Shown here: positions 23,421 through 37,905 of the stretch, one piece after another
Numbering within the stretch: position 1 is the first letter of the stretch
Layout: every line of letters starts with the position of its first letter
NCBI RefSeq assembly: GCF_048771995.1
Contig: NC_133030.1
Coordinates: 40,238,001-40,302,000, forward strand
DNA from: Taeniopygia guttata
Taxonomy: Eukaryota > Chordata > Aves > Passeriformes > Estrildidae
Direction: 5' to 3'
Length of the DNA stretch: 64,000 nt
The notes under the pieces: generated by a model
The model's input: only the letters and a program-made list of their open reading frames with translations
Databases searched by the model: none
Told to the model about the DNA's origin: nothing
Position numbers and translations under genes: made by a program

Positions 23421-26400
23421 TTGCTCTGCTCACAGCAGGCTTTGCATTCTCCTAAAGCTTGCAAGCAACGTAGTTATCACTGCAGTTTGTGTCTAAGCAT
23501 GCATATAACCCTTTGTTCACCTATACAGTGCACACATCCTTGTTCTTACGTGAAATGTCAGAGGCAGATGAGTGAGTTAAGTGTAGGACAAAACTTCTCT
23601 CATCTGGCTATTTTTGCATATGATTTTGATAAAGGTAGCAATCTTTTTTAAATGTTAACCCAAGATTAGTGAATTCAAGTTGGAAAGTGTCAGATATTGT
23701 GTTGTATCTCTCCCTCCCTTAAATAAACAATATGTTCAATACAAAAATTCCTTCTGCTGAAAGAGGGGTTTTATTCTGTTTTGCTGGTGATTAAAAACCA
23801 TACTTTAAAAATTTTTGTGGTTGTTTTACTTCTAGCTTACGTTTGCTGAAATTAACAGCTGTTACTTGCAACTGTTAAAACTACTCTGTTAAATTAGCTG
23901 GACAGCAGGTAGCGAGAGCTTTTCATCCAACAATTAAGGAAAAAAGTTGGAGGTGGGAGTTAGCAGCTCTGAGCTCTGTATTGGCCTACATCTGAGATGG
24001 TCTGATCTGGTTAATGGCTTGAGAACTGTTCCTTGGTTTGGAATAAGGATATAATGCAAGACTACACCTGTCCTTTCATTTTTGTGGGCTCTTCCCGTTG
24101 TCCTTTGGACAGGCGATAATGATTTTCCTTGAAGATTAACAGAGCTGTGTTAGAGCAGAAACAGAGCTGTGAGAAACATCCTGAACTCCAAGTAGGGGTT
24201 GCAAGTTCAAATCTGCTCATTTCATGAACTGGCTGGGGATACACCTCTACTATTTATCTGTGTGTATCTTTGCTTTCAATGTTGTGAAAATATCCCCTCA
24301 AGAATTTCTATGTCTTGCAGCTAGGAGAAGCCATGTACATGCCACTTCATGTTATATATCCTGCATCTCATTTCCCACTTGCTTTAGAAAATACTCTTAG
24401 GACTGAGCTGTCACCCAGATGATGTCTGTTAATCCATCTTCCATGGAACTAACCTTGCCTTTTCTAGATCACTTCTGCTGTCAAGGTGCATGTGAGTTTT
24501 CTGCAGCAGCAGATAATAGGACAAGTTCTCAGCCTCCTGTAAGTGTTGAATTTCCATTTGGATTGAAGATGAAGAACAGGAAAAAAAATGAGTAATTTTA
24601 ATTCCTTGATAATATAATGACTTACACCAAATGTTCTCTACTAGTGTTTCCTTCTACTTTTGAGTTTTTACCAAAACAGATCTAGCCTTAAAGACCTCAG
24701 AGAGAAAAAGGGAGGAATGTGGATGTAGAGGTGGAAAAAGGAGGCTGAAGTAGTAAAGCCTAGTTGGAAAATACTGTGGGCATCTTAACTCCACACTTCA
24801 TTAACTTTGAATAGACTTTGGCTTCTAGATTGTGAAATGTACAGTTGAAATCAGCAATATGAGAAAAGAGTTCTAGGCAGAAAAGACAATAATTGGAAAG
24901 AAGTACTTTCAGAGTTCTGAAAAAGACAAAGGGAAAAGGGGACCAAAATAAAGAGAATGAGACAGATAAAACAGGGGAGGAGATCTTGAGATTTATTTTC
25001 TCAGAGGGAATTCGAGAGATCTAATGAAAAAACAAATATATGTAGAATGGCAGGAATGGCTCAGCCAGTATGTCAGCTGTGAGTGTTTGAACCTAGGGGT
25101 CTTACATCCTAGCCCTGTTTTTTTAGTGATAAAACTATTTCCTACATTACATAAACATTCATGACTTTGTATATCTTTTGGTGCCATTGCAGTTGTGCAA
25201 AAAGCATTTACTATTTTTTCAAGACCAAAGAAGAGCTCATCAAAAGAAGCTTTGGAAGAATGAGTGGGAAGCCTTCCTCACCTTGGTGTGTTTTGGTAAT
25301 TGCTAAGCAGATAAGATAGAATCAATCAAATCTCTCATGCTGTTATTTTAAACACAAACAGAAGAAGAAGTATAAGTAGCATGTGATTCGGTATGAGAAA
25401 ACAGTAAATATAATTTTTTTTTGTTATGACTGCGGGTAAATTGGCACCTTCAGATACAGAGTAACAAAAAGCAGAGGACACTGCATCTACCTCTTGCCTT
25501 TAGAATCAAATTTCAGCTGCAGCAATAAAGAAAATTATTCCTTTCCCTCAAATGTCTATTGAAGCATACAAAGCTCAGAACTGACTGGATGAGAGCTGTT
25601 TGGGCCAAGGGCAAAGCAAGGATGGAAGATTTTGCTGTCTACTAAAAAAAGTCGATGTTAAGAGAAGCAGTGCAGTCTCTGGGGGGCAGCACACTACCAC
25701 CTCCTGTGCCTGGATCTTACTTCAGCTGCACACATCACCTTAGAGGAATCATTGTTTCTATTGCTAAGTCTTCTGAAAACTTGGCTTTGATGTCACCAGA
25801 CTTCCTACAATAAATATCTTGAATTTATTTTTATACATTGATTATAGGACTTTGTTACTTAAAATCTAGTGACTTTGCAAATATTACTAGTTTTATGCAT
25901 GCAGCAGTATCAGTTTAATTCTGTTATGCTCTTGCCTCCTGTAACCCCCCGGTATAAAATTATCTGTCAAAATTTTTTTTGGTAATTTTTCCCCTGATTC
26001 CTGACAGATTCTTTCTATCAGGGTCACACATGGAAAACCAGTCCTTTAGAAAGGATGGGGTTTTTTCAATTCTTGCCAAGTGGTTTCTGTATTGGGTGTT
26101 ATGAGATCTCTTCTGCACGCATTACTGGAATCCCAGAGGAGCAGTTTATCTGCTTGACACTCCATAAACCTAGTTAGAATCAAATGGGCCTGTGGGATTC
26201 CCAGCATGTATTTGTTCTTATGGTGTTATTGGTAATCTAGAACTGTGCAATGAATAAGGAAGGATCCAGGGACTGACTTAGGTCAGTTTTTTTATTATTT
26301 TTATTTTCAACTATAAATGAAAAGGACAGGAGATTAAGGAGGAGAATTCTTCATCTTTTAGTACTTTCTACAGTAACGCATCCTCCTATAGAACAGTTGA

Positions 26401-29400
26401 ACTTTCTTTCTAACTGAAGATGTTTCTTCAGTTATTAACCATGGTTCTCAAAGCTGAAAATTAACATGAGAGTGCTGTCTCTAATTTGATTAATAATTCA
26501 TATGCCCAATAGGATATTTTCTCAGTAGAAAGTTCCAAGTGAAAAGAAAAACTTTGCACATTCCAGTGAAATTTGATCCATTGATTTTAGTTGAATACAA
26601 ATTTTAAGGTGTTAGGGAGCTTTCACAGGAAGAATGAGGAGAAAACTCCTAAAACTATTTATAATCAGTAACCAAGACTCCCACTAAGAATGTAGAAACC
26701 TACATTCCTGTCACCATGTTGTTTGATTTAGGAAAGAGGTACCAACCCAGATCTCCTCCGCTGGAGAGATCTTTAATACATGAAAAATATTCTTCTGGCA
26801 CATATGAATGCTACAGAGATTTTCTTCAGAAAATGTGATGGACTCACATTGCACTTTTCTTCTCAAAAATATTGCATTTCAACATGCAAATTAATTGCAA
26901 AATTAGTAATGTAAAAATTTCCTCAGTCTTTTATTTTTCTGTGAATGACTGTAAGAATACCCTTCTTGTTGTGAGATCAGGAAAACAGAAAATTAATTTT
27001 TCTTTAAAAATCTGATTTTCTCTGAGCACAGAAGCACTAAATCCCTCATCATCAATGAGCCCCTTTTCATTTTTGGAAGTTTTTAATTTTCTCATGGTAT
27101 GCTATAGCATCTCCTATTACACTTTTAAGAACAAATTCTCAAAAAGCTATGCTAAAACTCTAAACTTCAATATCACTTCATGGCTGCAGGTCTCTTAACT
27201 GGCTCCAATAATCATATTTGCCAAATCAGAATCTCATGGCAGTGCTCATCACATGAATTAGCTAGTGTTACTTTAGGCCCTTCAATATGAAAAAAAAAAA
27301 TGTTTATAACAATACCCTAGATATTTTCACATATTTGGATTTATTTCAAGTGTGATTTACCCTGATTTTACCAGGTTTATAAATCTGATTTTTAGAATGT
27401 TTGCAATTCAGCTCTGTAATGATTTTACCCCACATTATTGCATCAGGCATCTTAACTTCAGCTCCATCTTCCTGGAGTTTTTATTTGTCAATAAGCACAA
27501 TCTCTGTTTCAGAGGGAGGTGCAATACATGTTGGTCTATGTATAACTTGCAACACGAAACCCTATGCTCAAACACAGCAAAGAAATTAAGACAAGCACAA
27601 TTACATAAAAGGCTTTTATAAATTAGACTGTGACAACTCTTTGTTGCTCACCATCAATCTTGAGTGTGGAACTGGTGCTTTCCAGAAGTACTTTTTACAT
27701 ATATGTTCTATGGTTATAAGCCAAGACTTCATCTTTAAGAGCACGTTGAGGTGGGATTTAGCATTGTGAGAGCAGGCATATGGTAAAGAAGACATTTGTA
27801 GAATGTGTCAGAGAAGAAGGACGCATAAGGGTCAAAAGTTAGACTAGCAATGTGGGGAAAGCTTGAAAGTAAGACTAGAGAGGGTTTGCAGAGAGGGATA
27901 GGCAGCACTCAGTATTGCATACAATTTGGGAGGAGTATCTACAGGTATCTATACTGGGGAAAGGTTATGATGCCAGGTTCTGTCACAGTGGAAACTGGAG
28001 CAAGCAGGATAACCCAGAAGTTGTAATTTTGGGTAAAGTAGGAAGACAACAAATGAATTTGTTATTGAACTAGCAACTTTTCAAACACTAAATCCCACAA
28101 TTCATGAAACAAAAATCCTTATGAATATTAAATAGCTGGTAAAGGCAATTATTTTTGACAAACCCACAAGACAAAATTTCCCAGTCACCTCAAACTGCTG
28201 CTTTGTGTAACCCACAAAAGCTGGTTTTAACAGGCAGCCTGCCAGTAGGGAGAGTCCCAGAGAATGAGCATAAAAGATTCAGATGTGTTAGTGTGGTAGT
28301 TGCAGGTTTTTTCCAAATGGAGAACTTGGTGAGCCTGACTAGTTTGGGTTCCAGCTCAGCTGTGGCTCATGGTCACAGCTTGGTGCAGGTTTTGGAGGTA
28401 CAAGTAATAAAAGCTGCGTAGGATATTTTGGGGGAGCTGATGTGCAGAGTCTATTAGCAGCATTTAGTATTGCACACTTTGTATCAGACTGAGAACTTTA
28501 TTTTAAGCAGGGATTTTTTTGCCATCTGTGCTGTGATGATATGCCTCCAGGTGAGAAGCCAATGCAATAGATCCCCCTGGTACCCAGCAGTACTTCTGGG
28601 AAGGGCATCTGACAGAGGAAACTGTTGGTAAAAGTAAGCCCAGTGTGCCCACAACTTGGGGCTCTAGAAAAGCTGTGCTAAACCAATTTGTAGGGTCTAA
28701 AAGGAACTGGTGCTTCCCATTTCAGTGGAGAGGTTAGAGTGTCTTTGCATCAGAGATAAGCACGTGCCTGAATTAAAAATCAATATTGTGACCGATAAGT
28801 CAAACAGACAAAAAAATCTGGCCTCCACCACATACTTGAGATGAGCTTACAAGACGAGGTGTAGGGTGAATTTTGTTTTGCCTGTCCTTGGCCCTACCTC
28901 AACAGCAACCTATGTGCAGCATGTTTGGCCCATCAGCAGTGCATACATAATTCCCCTTGTAGCAAGATAAAATGTTTCAGAAAAGGATGTGACATCAAAT
29001 GCCACAAGACAAACAGGTTTCACAGACAGCTTGGATTCTGGCTTCTGCATCCCCATGCTGGCAGTCTCTGCCTCACTCACTGGTGCTGCACGGGCATGGG
29101 GTCAGCAGCATGGAACTCTCTGGGAAGTACAACAGGGTTTGCCCTCCTAACTCTTCTGGTTTCTTTGGGGCAAGGAAGTCATGGCCTGAAGACTCTTTCT
29201 GAGGACCATTTCTGATGGGGTAGCAGGCTCACACACAGCACTCTTGCAGATGTCTAGCAAGGAACTTCTAGCAAGTTTTGTGGCACTGTCATCATTTAAC
29301 AAAAAAGAACATTAACATATTTGTTTTACACAATGTTCTGTGGCAGTCTGGAGAATCTGAGCTGATGTTGTGGCAGTCTAGTCTTTTATTTGTGGTGGGT

Positions 29401-32378
29401 AACATTTCCTCATATGCCTGACTGAGGATGTAAAGGAGGACAAAGTTCAGTGCTTCTCCAGGAATCTGAGTTCAGAGCTTTCCTGTCCCTCTGAGACTCT
29501 GTTTTGGAAAGTGATGGCTGGCATAGGCTGGTAAACTGTGGCAGTGAAACCTGTCCCTATCGGTAGCTTCTTAAACTTCCAAGGGTTTTTTTCCAGGCTG
29601 AATATAGAAAATAAAACTGTAAAGCCAGGAAGAACAGAACTGTTACAAACAAATTGGGAAAATCTCAAGCAGTCTAGTTTTTCCTGGGACAAAGGAGCCA
29701 TCATAATCCAATTCTGCATTTCAGGGATTGCAGAGAAAAGAAAAAAGGTGCCAAAGCTCCTTTGGGACAAAGTCCTTGAGTGGATTTGACATGTCACTGT
29801 CCCAATGTGCTGCACAGGACTGATGTGAAAGGTGGGTTGGCAGAGCAGCAGGGCTGACCAGGCCATCAGCAGGAGAACCAGGTCCAGCAGACCAGGCTCT
29901 CAGAAGGAACATGGGATCAGGAGCACCTGGAGGAGGACAAGGTCAGGAAAATTGCTAGAGGCTCTGTTGGGGCAGTAGGGCTGGCTCTTGTGAATCTTAA
30001 ATGTTTTTACTTTTCCTTTTTTCAAATTTTTTCTCCATGTCCCACTCTGCTGGATAGTGGAGGTGGATTGTTCAGAACCCAAATAGTTCAGGATAATATT
30101 TGATGAATATTCCCTTGCTTCCTGCGTTGTGGTCTACCCTGCAGTAGTTTTACCAGCTTTTATTCACTTTTGCACAGGAAACTGAATCACGCAACGGGAA
30201 CGGCTCCTGAGATGGTTTCATTCCTCCCATCGGGGCAGTGGGAGTGAGGCAGTAAATACCTGCTGGAAAACCAGCACAGAAAGTGTTTGAGGGTGGAAAA
30301 GTTGGTATTGCTTCTCTAATTTACTTCTCTGTAGTAGTGATGGGTGATGTTTTGCCCATGGTTACCCTCTTCGATCTGTTCTGAGTAAATTGCTGCTGCC
30401 TGCTGAATCATGAGTATAAATTTCTTTTTTATGCCTGTAGCCCTAATTTTTTCCTTCTAACTCTTTATTTGATTTAACTTGTTGAACTGTAATTGAATTT
30501 GTACTATGTAAACATCTATCTGTGGGAGTCAAATCTGACAGAGGAGAAATCAATTAGGGTAGGAAAAGCCCCCATACTTGAAGAAGTCTTGAAGGACACT
30601 CAGCAATATTTAATATCCATTGTGGGCAGAGAAGCTTCTATAAGGTGACTGTTCCCTGACATTGGAAGTGTATTTACCATTAAATCATAATTGGAATATG
30701 AGATTGTGTTTTATTTTCCAGATCTGTTAAAATGTAGAAAGGTTTTATTTCTACTGCAGGTCAGAAAGGTGTATTAGTGGGTCATACATTTTAGTACATT
30801 TATGTCTTGAAAAGAGTAGGTAACAAGTATATTTTAAACACATTTCTTCCAAATAGTATATTGAAGCCAAACAATACTATCCTAGATTCATCTGTATTCA
30901 CAAAAGGACTGTATGTTTACTTGAAGATTTGAATTTGCATGGCATATATCCTATGCAGCCTTATAGAAGAAATATTTCCATTTTAGAATTCAACTTTTGT
31001 AACCTTTGGCAACATGTAGTATCAATGGCTCTTTGTTGCTTAAAAAAAGTGAAACTGTAAGCTATCCACAAGGATATGCAGGGCATTGCTATAGCAACAC
31101 AGCCTCCCTTCCAGCACTAAGAGAAAAGTCATGAATAAAAGATGGGGTTCTAAAGACAACAAAATAGAAAAGGTTGTTTCAACCCTTCTAATACCTGACA
31201 TTTGCAGTTATTTTGTTAAATGCAAACCAAAAAAATGTTAGGAAAGGACATGTCGTTGTTGAAAGTATGCATTTATATATTGGGAATGTCACCAAGCAGA
31301 CAGACACTTTTTGCATTTATCAGCTTAGAGAAAGAAGCAGAAAGCATGAAGCTGACAGCATGCAATTTCTTAAAATTTACATAAAAAAATAAACAAGTAT
31401 CTATCTGACTTGAAAAACAGTGTTTGCTTTCTATCTGAATTAGCATAACGAAAATATAATGTTGGAAAAACACCACTATTTTCTGGTGCATACTTGAGAT
31501 TTTTAAAAAATTGAAATGGAAATTGTACTTCAGAAGAGGAAAGATTTCCAGCCTCAACAAATTTGTATTTTCCTTGAGTTGAATAGAGATTATAATGAAA
31601 GTGAAGCTCAATCTCATTTTCCTCTCTGCCCTACTCCACTTTCTGGCCCTTAGTATTTTTCATGCAAATTATTAAAGAATTAACTCTGAGGCATAAAGAC
31701 AGCTGTATGGTTTGAAAGGGTTTTTAAAAAAATGCATATTATTTGTTACTGCATTTCAATTCAGATTAAATCTAAAAAGAACAACAAAACTGTTTCCTGG
31801 TTATGGCCTTGTTTACTAAAAGATTCTTATTAAAAATACCCTTTCTTTAGAAAAAAAGAATTATAATCTTGTTTTATTTACTCTTTGGAGTGATCTGCAG
31901 TGTATATCTGCACCAGGACTTTTTCTATTTGAAATGATACCATAGTGAGAGATGGCTGTTCATTATGCTGGCTAATTTTCAGAGTGATTGTAAATGTGGT
32001 GGAGGGAGCAATGTGATCCAGGACAGCTAAAATCCCCTCACCTGTCAGTCCCACATCTTGGCTTCAAAGCTGGGAAACTCACTTCCTGCAGTGCATAAGT
32101 TAGTTTGCTTTGGGCATACACTTTGTGTATAACTACATCCTTCCACTGAACAATAACAGTATGAAGAAAGATGTAGAATAACATTGCTCCTCACCACTAG
32201 AAAACCCAACTAATAGTTTTTTGTTTTGTTTTGGTTTTTTTTTTCCCATTCCAATCCAGCTAGTTTTCTGCACTTTTATATAGAGCAAGCAGATGAAATA
32301 TCATCCCAGAGGATCCTGAGAAATACATCGAGCAATTTTATAGCATTTAAATATGGCATTAATGGTCCTTGGGCTTGC
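23421..32378. other. Intergenic, largely unique sequence
   Basis: About 9 kb with no recognised gene or transposon. Purine-rich + strand stretches occur around 24660-24985. The 139-codon minus-strand frame at 29447-29866 has no recognisable domain and was not called. No tRNA or other structured RNA was seen. Confidence 0.5.
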
Positions 32379-32400
32379 AAAAAAAAAAAAAAAAAAAAAA
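32379..32400. repeat. Poly(A) tract, 22 nt
   Basis: An uninterrupted A22 on the + strand. No retrocopy body was recognised upstream. Confidence 0.9.
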
Positions 32401-35400
32401 GGAAAAGCTTTTGTGGGGAGATGGTGAGATAAGTTTCCCTTTGCATCCCTGCTGCTGCAGAGCTGCTGCTTGTTTCCATTCCTCAAATCCTCTTTGTTCT
32501 GCTTGGTGGTTTTGTGGTGTGTCACATGTTGCACTGAAAGCCTTGCCTTGGCAAGACTTGTGACTCTTTCACAGCCCTAGACACAGGAGCAAAACTCAGT
32601 TCTCTGTGTTCCTGCAGAATTCTGATTTCATGCAAGAGACCTGCTATAACACCAACTGGAATGGAAAAAGGATATATCTACATTTAATAATTGTGGAAAT
32701 ATTCAGCCAATAAATTTATTTCCATTTGGATATATCAGGATATTTCCTTTATTCACAATACTTGTAAAAGGTGTGTTTTCCCAAATGAATATCTCACCAT
32801 CTTTTACAGATAGCCTTCACCTACATTATTGAAGTTTTTCTAAATGAAAAGAGGCACCTGCCATCCAACCCTGTTTGGCAATTTTGCTATGTGACAGTAT
32901 TACCTTGGGAGATGAGGGAAAGACAAAATATCATTGACAGGACTGAGAAGCAAGAGGAGGGATTAAAATCTGCAGTTGTTAGCATGCTATTATTCTGATC
33001 AGCAAAACTCTGCAGTGCCAATGTCACAAATAGTTACCAACTTGATCCCATGCCAGTTGTTAAGGGTATTTTAATATTATGTCTAGTGCAATTTCATAAT
33101 GATCCTTTTCTCCAACCCTTTTCGTGACCAGGCATGCTCAGACAAAAAGCAACTATTTAATGTTCTCTTTGCCACTTTGAACAAGCCTGTAGTTACCTAA
33201 TCGCACTATGCCATGTTAGAAATCTCTGATTTTTGGACAGCCCAAAGAGACTTGCTACAAATGTCAAAATTAGCCGGCTTAGACTATGGTGTTGAGATTT
33301 ATTTTTGTTTTGAGCAGTTGTCTGTCTAATGCACCATAAAAAAGGTCTGTTCGTTTATTTTTTTTCTCTGGAGATAAGGAGAATGTTTTTGTGTTGATCA
33401 TCTATTTCCTATTTTAACTAGAGCTTAAGTTGCCCATGCCAGTTATGTAACTTGTTATAAAAGAAATCCATATTTTTCAGCTGCTGTCTCCTTTTTTCCT
33501 GGCGTGTCTGTCAACACAAGGTCTCTTTATCACTGAGAATGGTCACTGCTCTGATCCCACTGTCTGTGTACTTGCACTATGAAAAGACAAGACAAACCAC
33601 CTGTAAACATTGGAGTGGACTAGCAGATCCTTTTTCATATTAGCAGTTGCTGCACAAATTGCTTTTGCAACTCTCTGTGGGAAAAATGATTAACATTCAT
33701 CAAACCATTTCTCACTGCTTCTGAGCGAGGCAGTTCTAATACATGTTCCAACAGTGCATCTTAGCTCATGGATTCCTCTCCTAGTTTTTAGTAGCTTGCT
33801 GTTGAAAGCCTTTATAAGATGTGATGTGGCTTACCTATGTTTTGTCTGGCATTGTCACTCTTTAGCACTGGACCTCTCTTCACATGATGGTGTGGAGCAG
33901 CTGCTTCCTCCTCCGGGCACAGGACTCAGCATGTCCTGGCACTCTTGACCACTGCAACTTTCCTCCTGCCTCCTGTTGGACTGCTAGGTGCACCACTGCT
34001 TTTTTGTCTGGTAGGATACAATAAGCACACAGCCATCCGAATCAACTTGCATACAGGTAAAGAGTACAAGAAACTAAGAAAAGACTTTTCAGAAACATTT
34101 TACTAGTGTGTTGGAAACTATGTTGTCACATTCCATGGGTATTCTGCTTTCAAGGCCTCATAATTCCTGTTTTAAACATGAAACTGAGAATAAATCAAGA
34201 ATTAAAGTCTCTGTGGGAAGCATGATATACTTTTCTTTTTAGTGCTAGACTGCATCTTAACAGAGGATGGTTATTGCTTCTTTGTCATGGTGTGTGGTTT
34301 CACTTGAAGAGTCTCTAGACAGAAAACATGCCATAGCAAGTAGCAGAGTAGCCAAAACCCCTGCAACTCAAAACTGAAAATACATTGAAATTAAGGCTAG
34401 GTGGAACAATGAGGCATAATTTGAAATGTGGCAAATATGTACAGGTGCCTATTGCAAAGGTAAATGTGTGTGGGTTTTCTGCTGCATCAGGACAATTCTT
34501 CACCAACAGTATTCCCAAATAACTGAAAAAAAACCCATTATATCAATACAGAGGAAAACAAAACCGTTTGACAACATAACAAGAACCCTAAAAAGAAACA
34601 TACTGCGATTATTTAATCAATTAGTAAATAACTTTATTTATGAGTGCATAAATAACAAGTAACAAAGGCCATGTAGTGCACAGTGTTGCCTTAACTCCTA
34701 ATGGCAAGTACATTTCAGTCTAAAAAAAATTCAAAAAGAGAATCAGTGACAATCCAAAACTTCAACCAAGATATAGGCAAAATAAATAAAAACCCTGTTC
34801 AAGGAGTTTATCCACCACTTTATTGCCCAAGAGGCTAACAACCAATCTTGTTATGGCATTAACTGTTTAAGTTATGACTTTGATGTTTATGAAGGTTACA
34901 AATCTATTAACAAAAGATTGGGACAATTATTCTATTTTCATGGATGTACTGGATGGCTTGATTTATTAGTAAATGTCAACAATTAAGTGATTCCCAGTAG
35001 AATGAATGGTTATTTTTGTTATTAATTAAAACATTTCTGAAGAAGGAACCTCTCACTTACCGGAATTTTATTTGATCTTTTAAAAAATGCTAAAGATTAG
35101 ATAAACTGACAGCTGTAATATTCTTCTGATTTCACCCTCTAAAAAGAGTACATTGTGATGTATTTCTTGATTAATGAATTCGTGGGTTTTTGGCTAAGAG
35201 AAGCACTTTTGCCTAAATGTAGAAAAATGCAGAGTTTCTCAAGCTTAGGTACTTCTGGGATATAGAAGTTGTCACAAAGTGAGGTAGATTTTTTTTTTTT
35301 TGCAAGCACCTCATAGAGAAATAATTGGCAGAGTATGCTTGAGAAGGCTTCATGAATGCTTTGCTAGCACTCTGTTAAGAGAACCTCCTCTTCTCATCAA

Positions 35401-37169
35401 TAGATTTTAATAGAATTGAAGGTTAAACATTAAAATTGCAGAAAGTGGAGCAAACACCTGTTAGCATCTGTGAATAGATGTATATTCAACAACAAAAACT
35501 TTCATTCTAATGTTTTATAGGCAGACAAAATCTCCTCAGAGATTTTAATCCCATTGATTACACTCTAAGTTAATTAGAGCAAGAGTACTAGGGTGGAGTG
35601 TTGTCCTTGAAAACCTCATGATGTTGGCAAGAAAAGATGTGCAAATGATTGTTTGATTCCTGGATAACTCATCTGGCTTTTGTCTCAGCTGGAGCCTGGG
35701 TCTGCATTTGTGTGAAGTTCTCTGAAGACTGTTTTCAGGCATTTCACTGATGTTAACATGGCTTCCTATCCATCACAGGCCATCTTTCTATTAATGAATT
35801 CCAGAGAACCACAAACAAAGTTCAGTGGTGAAATTGTAAAATGGGGTTTGCAAGACAAATGTGGTTTCCATTCTTCTTTCATGGCTCCATGTTCTCCTGG
35901 TTGCTGTGTAGGAAGTTCCTCTGTCACAGATGAATGGTCCAGCTACGCAGAGATAGAAGGAGAAGATAAGCATCACTTGGAGAAAAGAGACAACCAGCTT
36001 TATTTTATTTTTATAACAACATAATATTAAACAAAAAAAAAGGAAAATCAAAGAAAAAAGAAGACAGCACAGGAAGTTATCTATTGTCTTCCATGAATGC
36101 AAATGGGTGTAAAGATCCCATAGCCATTAAGTTTTCTATTACTATTTAAAGATGGCTCTATGACAAGGCTGCACCTGGATACTGAGGTATCAGGGAAAAG
36201 GGCCTTTATTCCCTAGGTACCCTCTTAAGAAAGAAATGTAAATTAGCTGAGGTTGACTTAGAGGCCGTGTTCCAGGTACCACTGCTATTTGAACACGATG
36301 AAATAAATCAAGAGAGGCTAAAAAGAGGAAGAAAGTCAGAAAAATAAAAGAATGTACAGGGCTATGGAAGAAGATAAAAAATAATGTAAAATGTCAGGGA
36401 AAAAGTCAACAGAGCAAGGTGTAGAAAAACAGAGAAAAAAATGTATTAATTTTGAAGAGGGTAAAGAAGAAAAATACTATTTTTTGTTTTCTATGAATAA
36501 AAGTTTGTTGCAAAAACAGATTTACATGTAGTTGAAGTTATTTTCAATGTTGTGTCCATAGATTTGTGGATGTGTGCCTATATCTTAGATTGTCTAAATC
36601 TGATTTCTCTACATTCTTGCATAATGCAATATGTGTGCAATATTTTATTGTATCTTAAGAGTATTTGAAAGAAAAATATTGCTTTTCTAGTGTGAAGTGC
36701 ATAGAAGAGGGCTTTGGTCGCAATCCATGTAATTACAAGATGGAAAATTCCTCTTGGCAGTGGAGCTGACATTCTTCAGCTCCTATTATTTAAATTTCAG
36801 GCAGTCCTGGAAATTGTTCCTGGTTTCATACTCCCTTAAGAAAGTAAGAGGCCCAAATATAGTCTTTAGTCACCTTTATTCAACTTGTTATTGTGTTTAA
36901 TATTTGCTTCATGGCACAGTGGTTTTAGACTATTCTATACATGTTTATTGATATGAACTTCTTTTCCCACACACTGACTATTCCTCACTGTGCTATGGTG
37001 GCCTTAGTGAATTTATCTCTGGGTTAAAAAAGCAAATCTTCATTCTGATGTTATTTCAAGGGAGCTCACTGAGCTGGAACAAAACCCCAAAACTAGTCTG
37101 GGTAAAAAAAGCCATTGAGAAAAAGGTATCAAGTACTATTTGTATCCCTGCATCAATTCCATTGTGATC
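32401..37169. other. Intergenic, nothing recognised
   Basis: No gene or family-assignable repeat was seen. A strongly purine-rich + strand stretch spans about 36300-36480, with A/G runs and very little C. It could form triplex-prone DNA but has no assignable function. Confidence 0.5.
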
Positions 37170-37905
37170 TGGGTGAACCTGGTGAAGTGGGGAGGTCCCA
37201 GATGGCTGGAAGTCAGGCAATGTGAAGCTTATCTACAAGAAGGGCAGGAAAATCTGGGGAACTGTGGACCTGTCAGCCGGACCTTGGTGCCAGGGAAGGT
37301 TATGGAGCAGATTGCCTTGAGTGATCACGAAGCACGTACTGGACAAGCCAGGATTCAGGCCCAGACAGAATGGGTTTAGAAAAGTTTGGTCCTGCTTGAT
37401 CTGCCTGATGTTTTATAACCAGCTGATCCACCTAGCAGTTGAGGGAAAGGCTGTGGATATTGCCTACTTGCATTCCAGCAAAGCCTTTGATACTGTGTCC
37501 CACAGCATTCTCCTGGAGAAGCTTGGACAGGTGCTCTGTGCTTTCCCTGGGTGAAAAACTGTGTGGATGGTCAGGCCCAGAGAGTGGCTGTGAAAGGAGC
37601 TGCAGCCAGCTGGCAGCCGGGTACCAGTGGGGTTCCCCAGGGCTCAGTGCTGGGACCAGTCCTGTTTAATGCCTTTGATGATGATCTGGACAAGGGGATC
37701 AAATACACCCTCAGTAAGTTCACAGACAGCACCAAGTTGGGTGGGAGTGTTAACAGGCTGGAGGGCAGGAAGGCTCTGGAGGGATCTGGACAGGCTGGAT
37801 CCATGGCCCCAGGCCAATTGTGTTAGCTTCAATAAGGTGAAGTGCTGAGTCCTCTCCTTGGGCCACAACAACCCCAGGCAGTTCTACAGGCTTGGGCCAG
37901 AGTCT
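37170..37905 (+). mobile_element. CR1 LINE fragment, reverse-transcriptase region (dead)
   Basis: This is an internal segment of CR1 ORF2 on the + strand. Translation in shifting frames shows family landmarks: [36 protein letters not shown] and [14 protein letters not shown]. The normal catalytic FADD of the reverse transcriptase reads FTDS here, so the second active-site aspartate is lost. Frames are broken between the landmarks (for example after AFPG). The copy is truncated at both ends and lacks the CR1 3' tail. Its central 250 bp is nearly identical to the CR1 fragment at 44190-44428. Confidence 0.92.

Noticed and set aside
24172..24230. tRNA T-arm-like GGGTTGCAAGTTCAAATC
   Set aside because: No A box or acceptor stem at the right spacing, so a full tRNA fold is not supported.
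29447..29866. 139-codon minus-strand open frame
   Set aside because: No domain or homology is recognisable, and overlapping frames occur on the + strand.
32226..32563. Several frames coding poly-Lys or poly-Phe around A22
   Set aside because: Produced by the poly(A) run, with no coding evidence.
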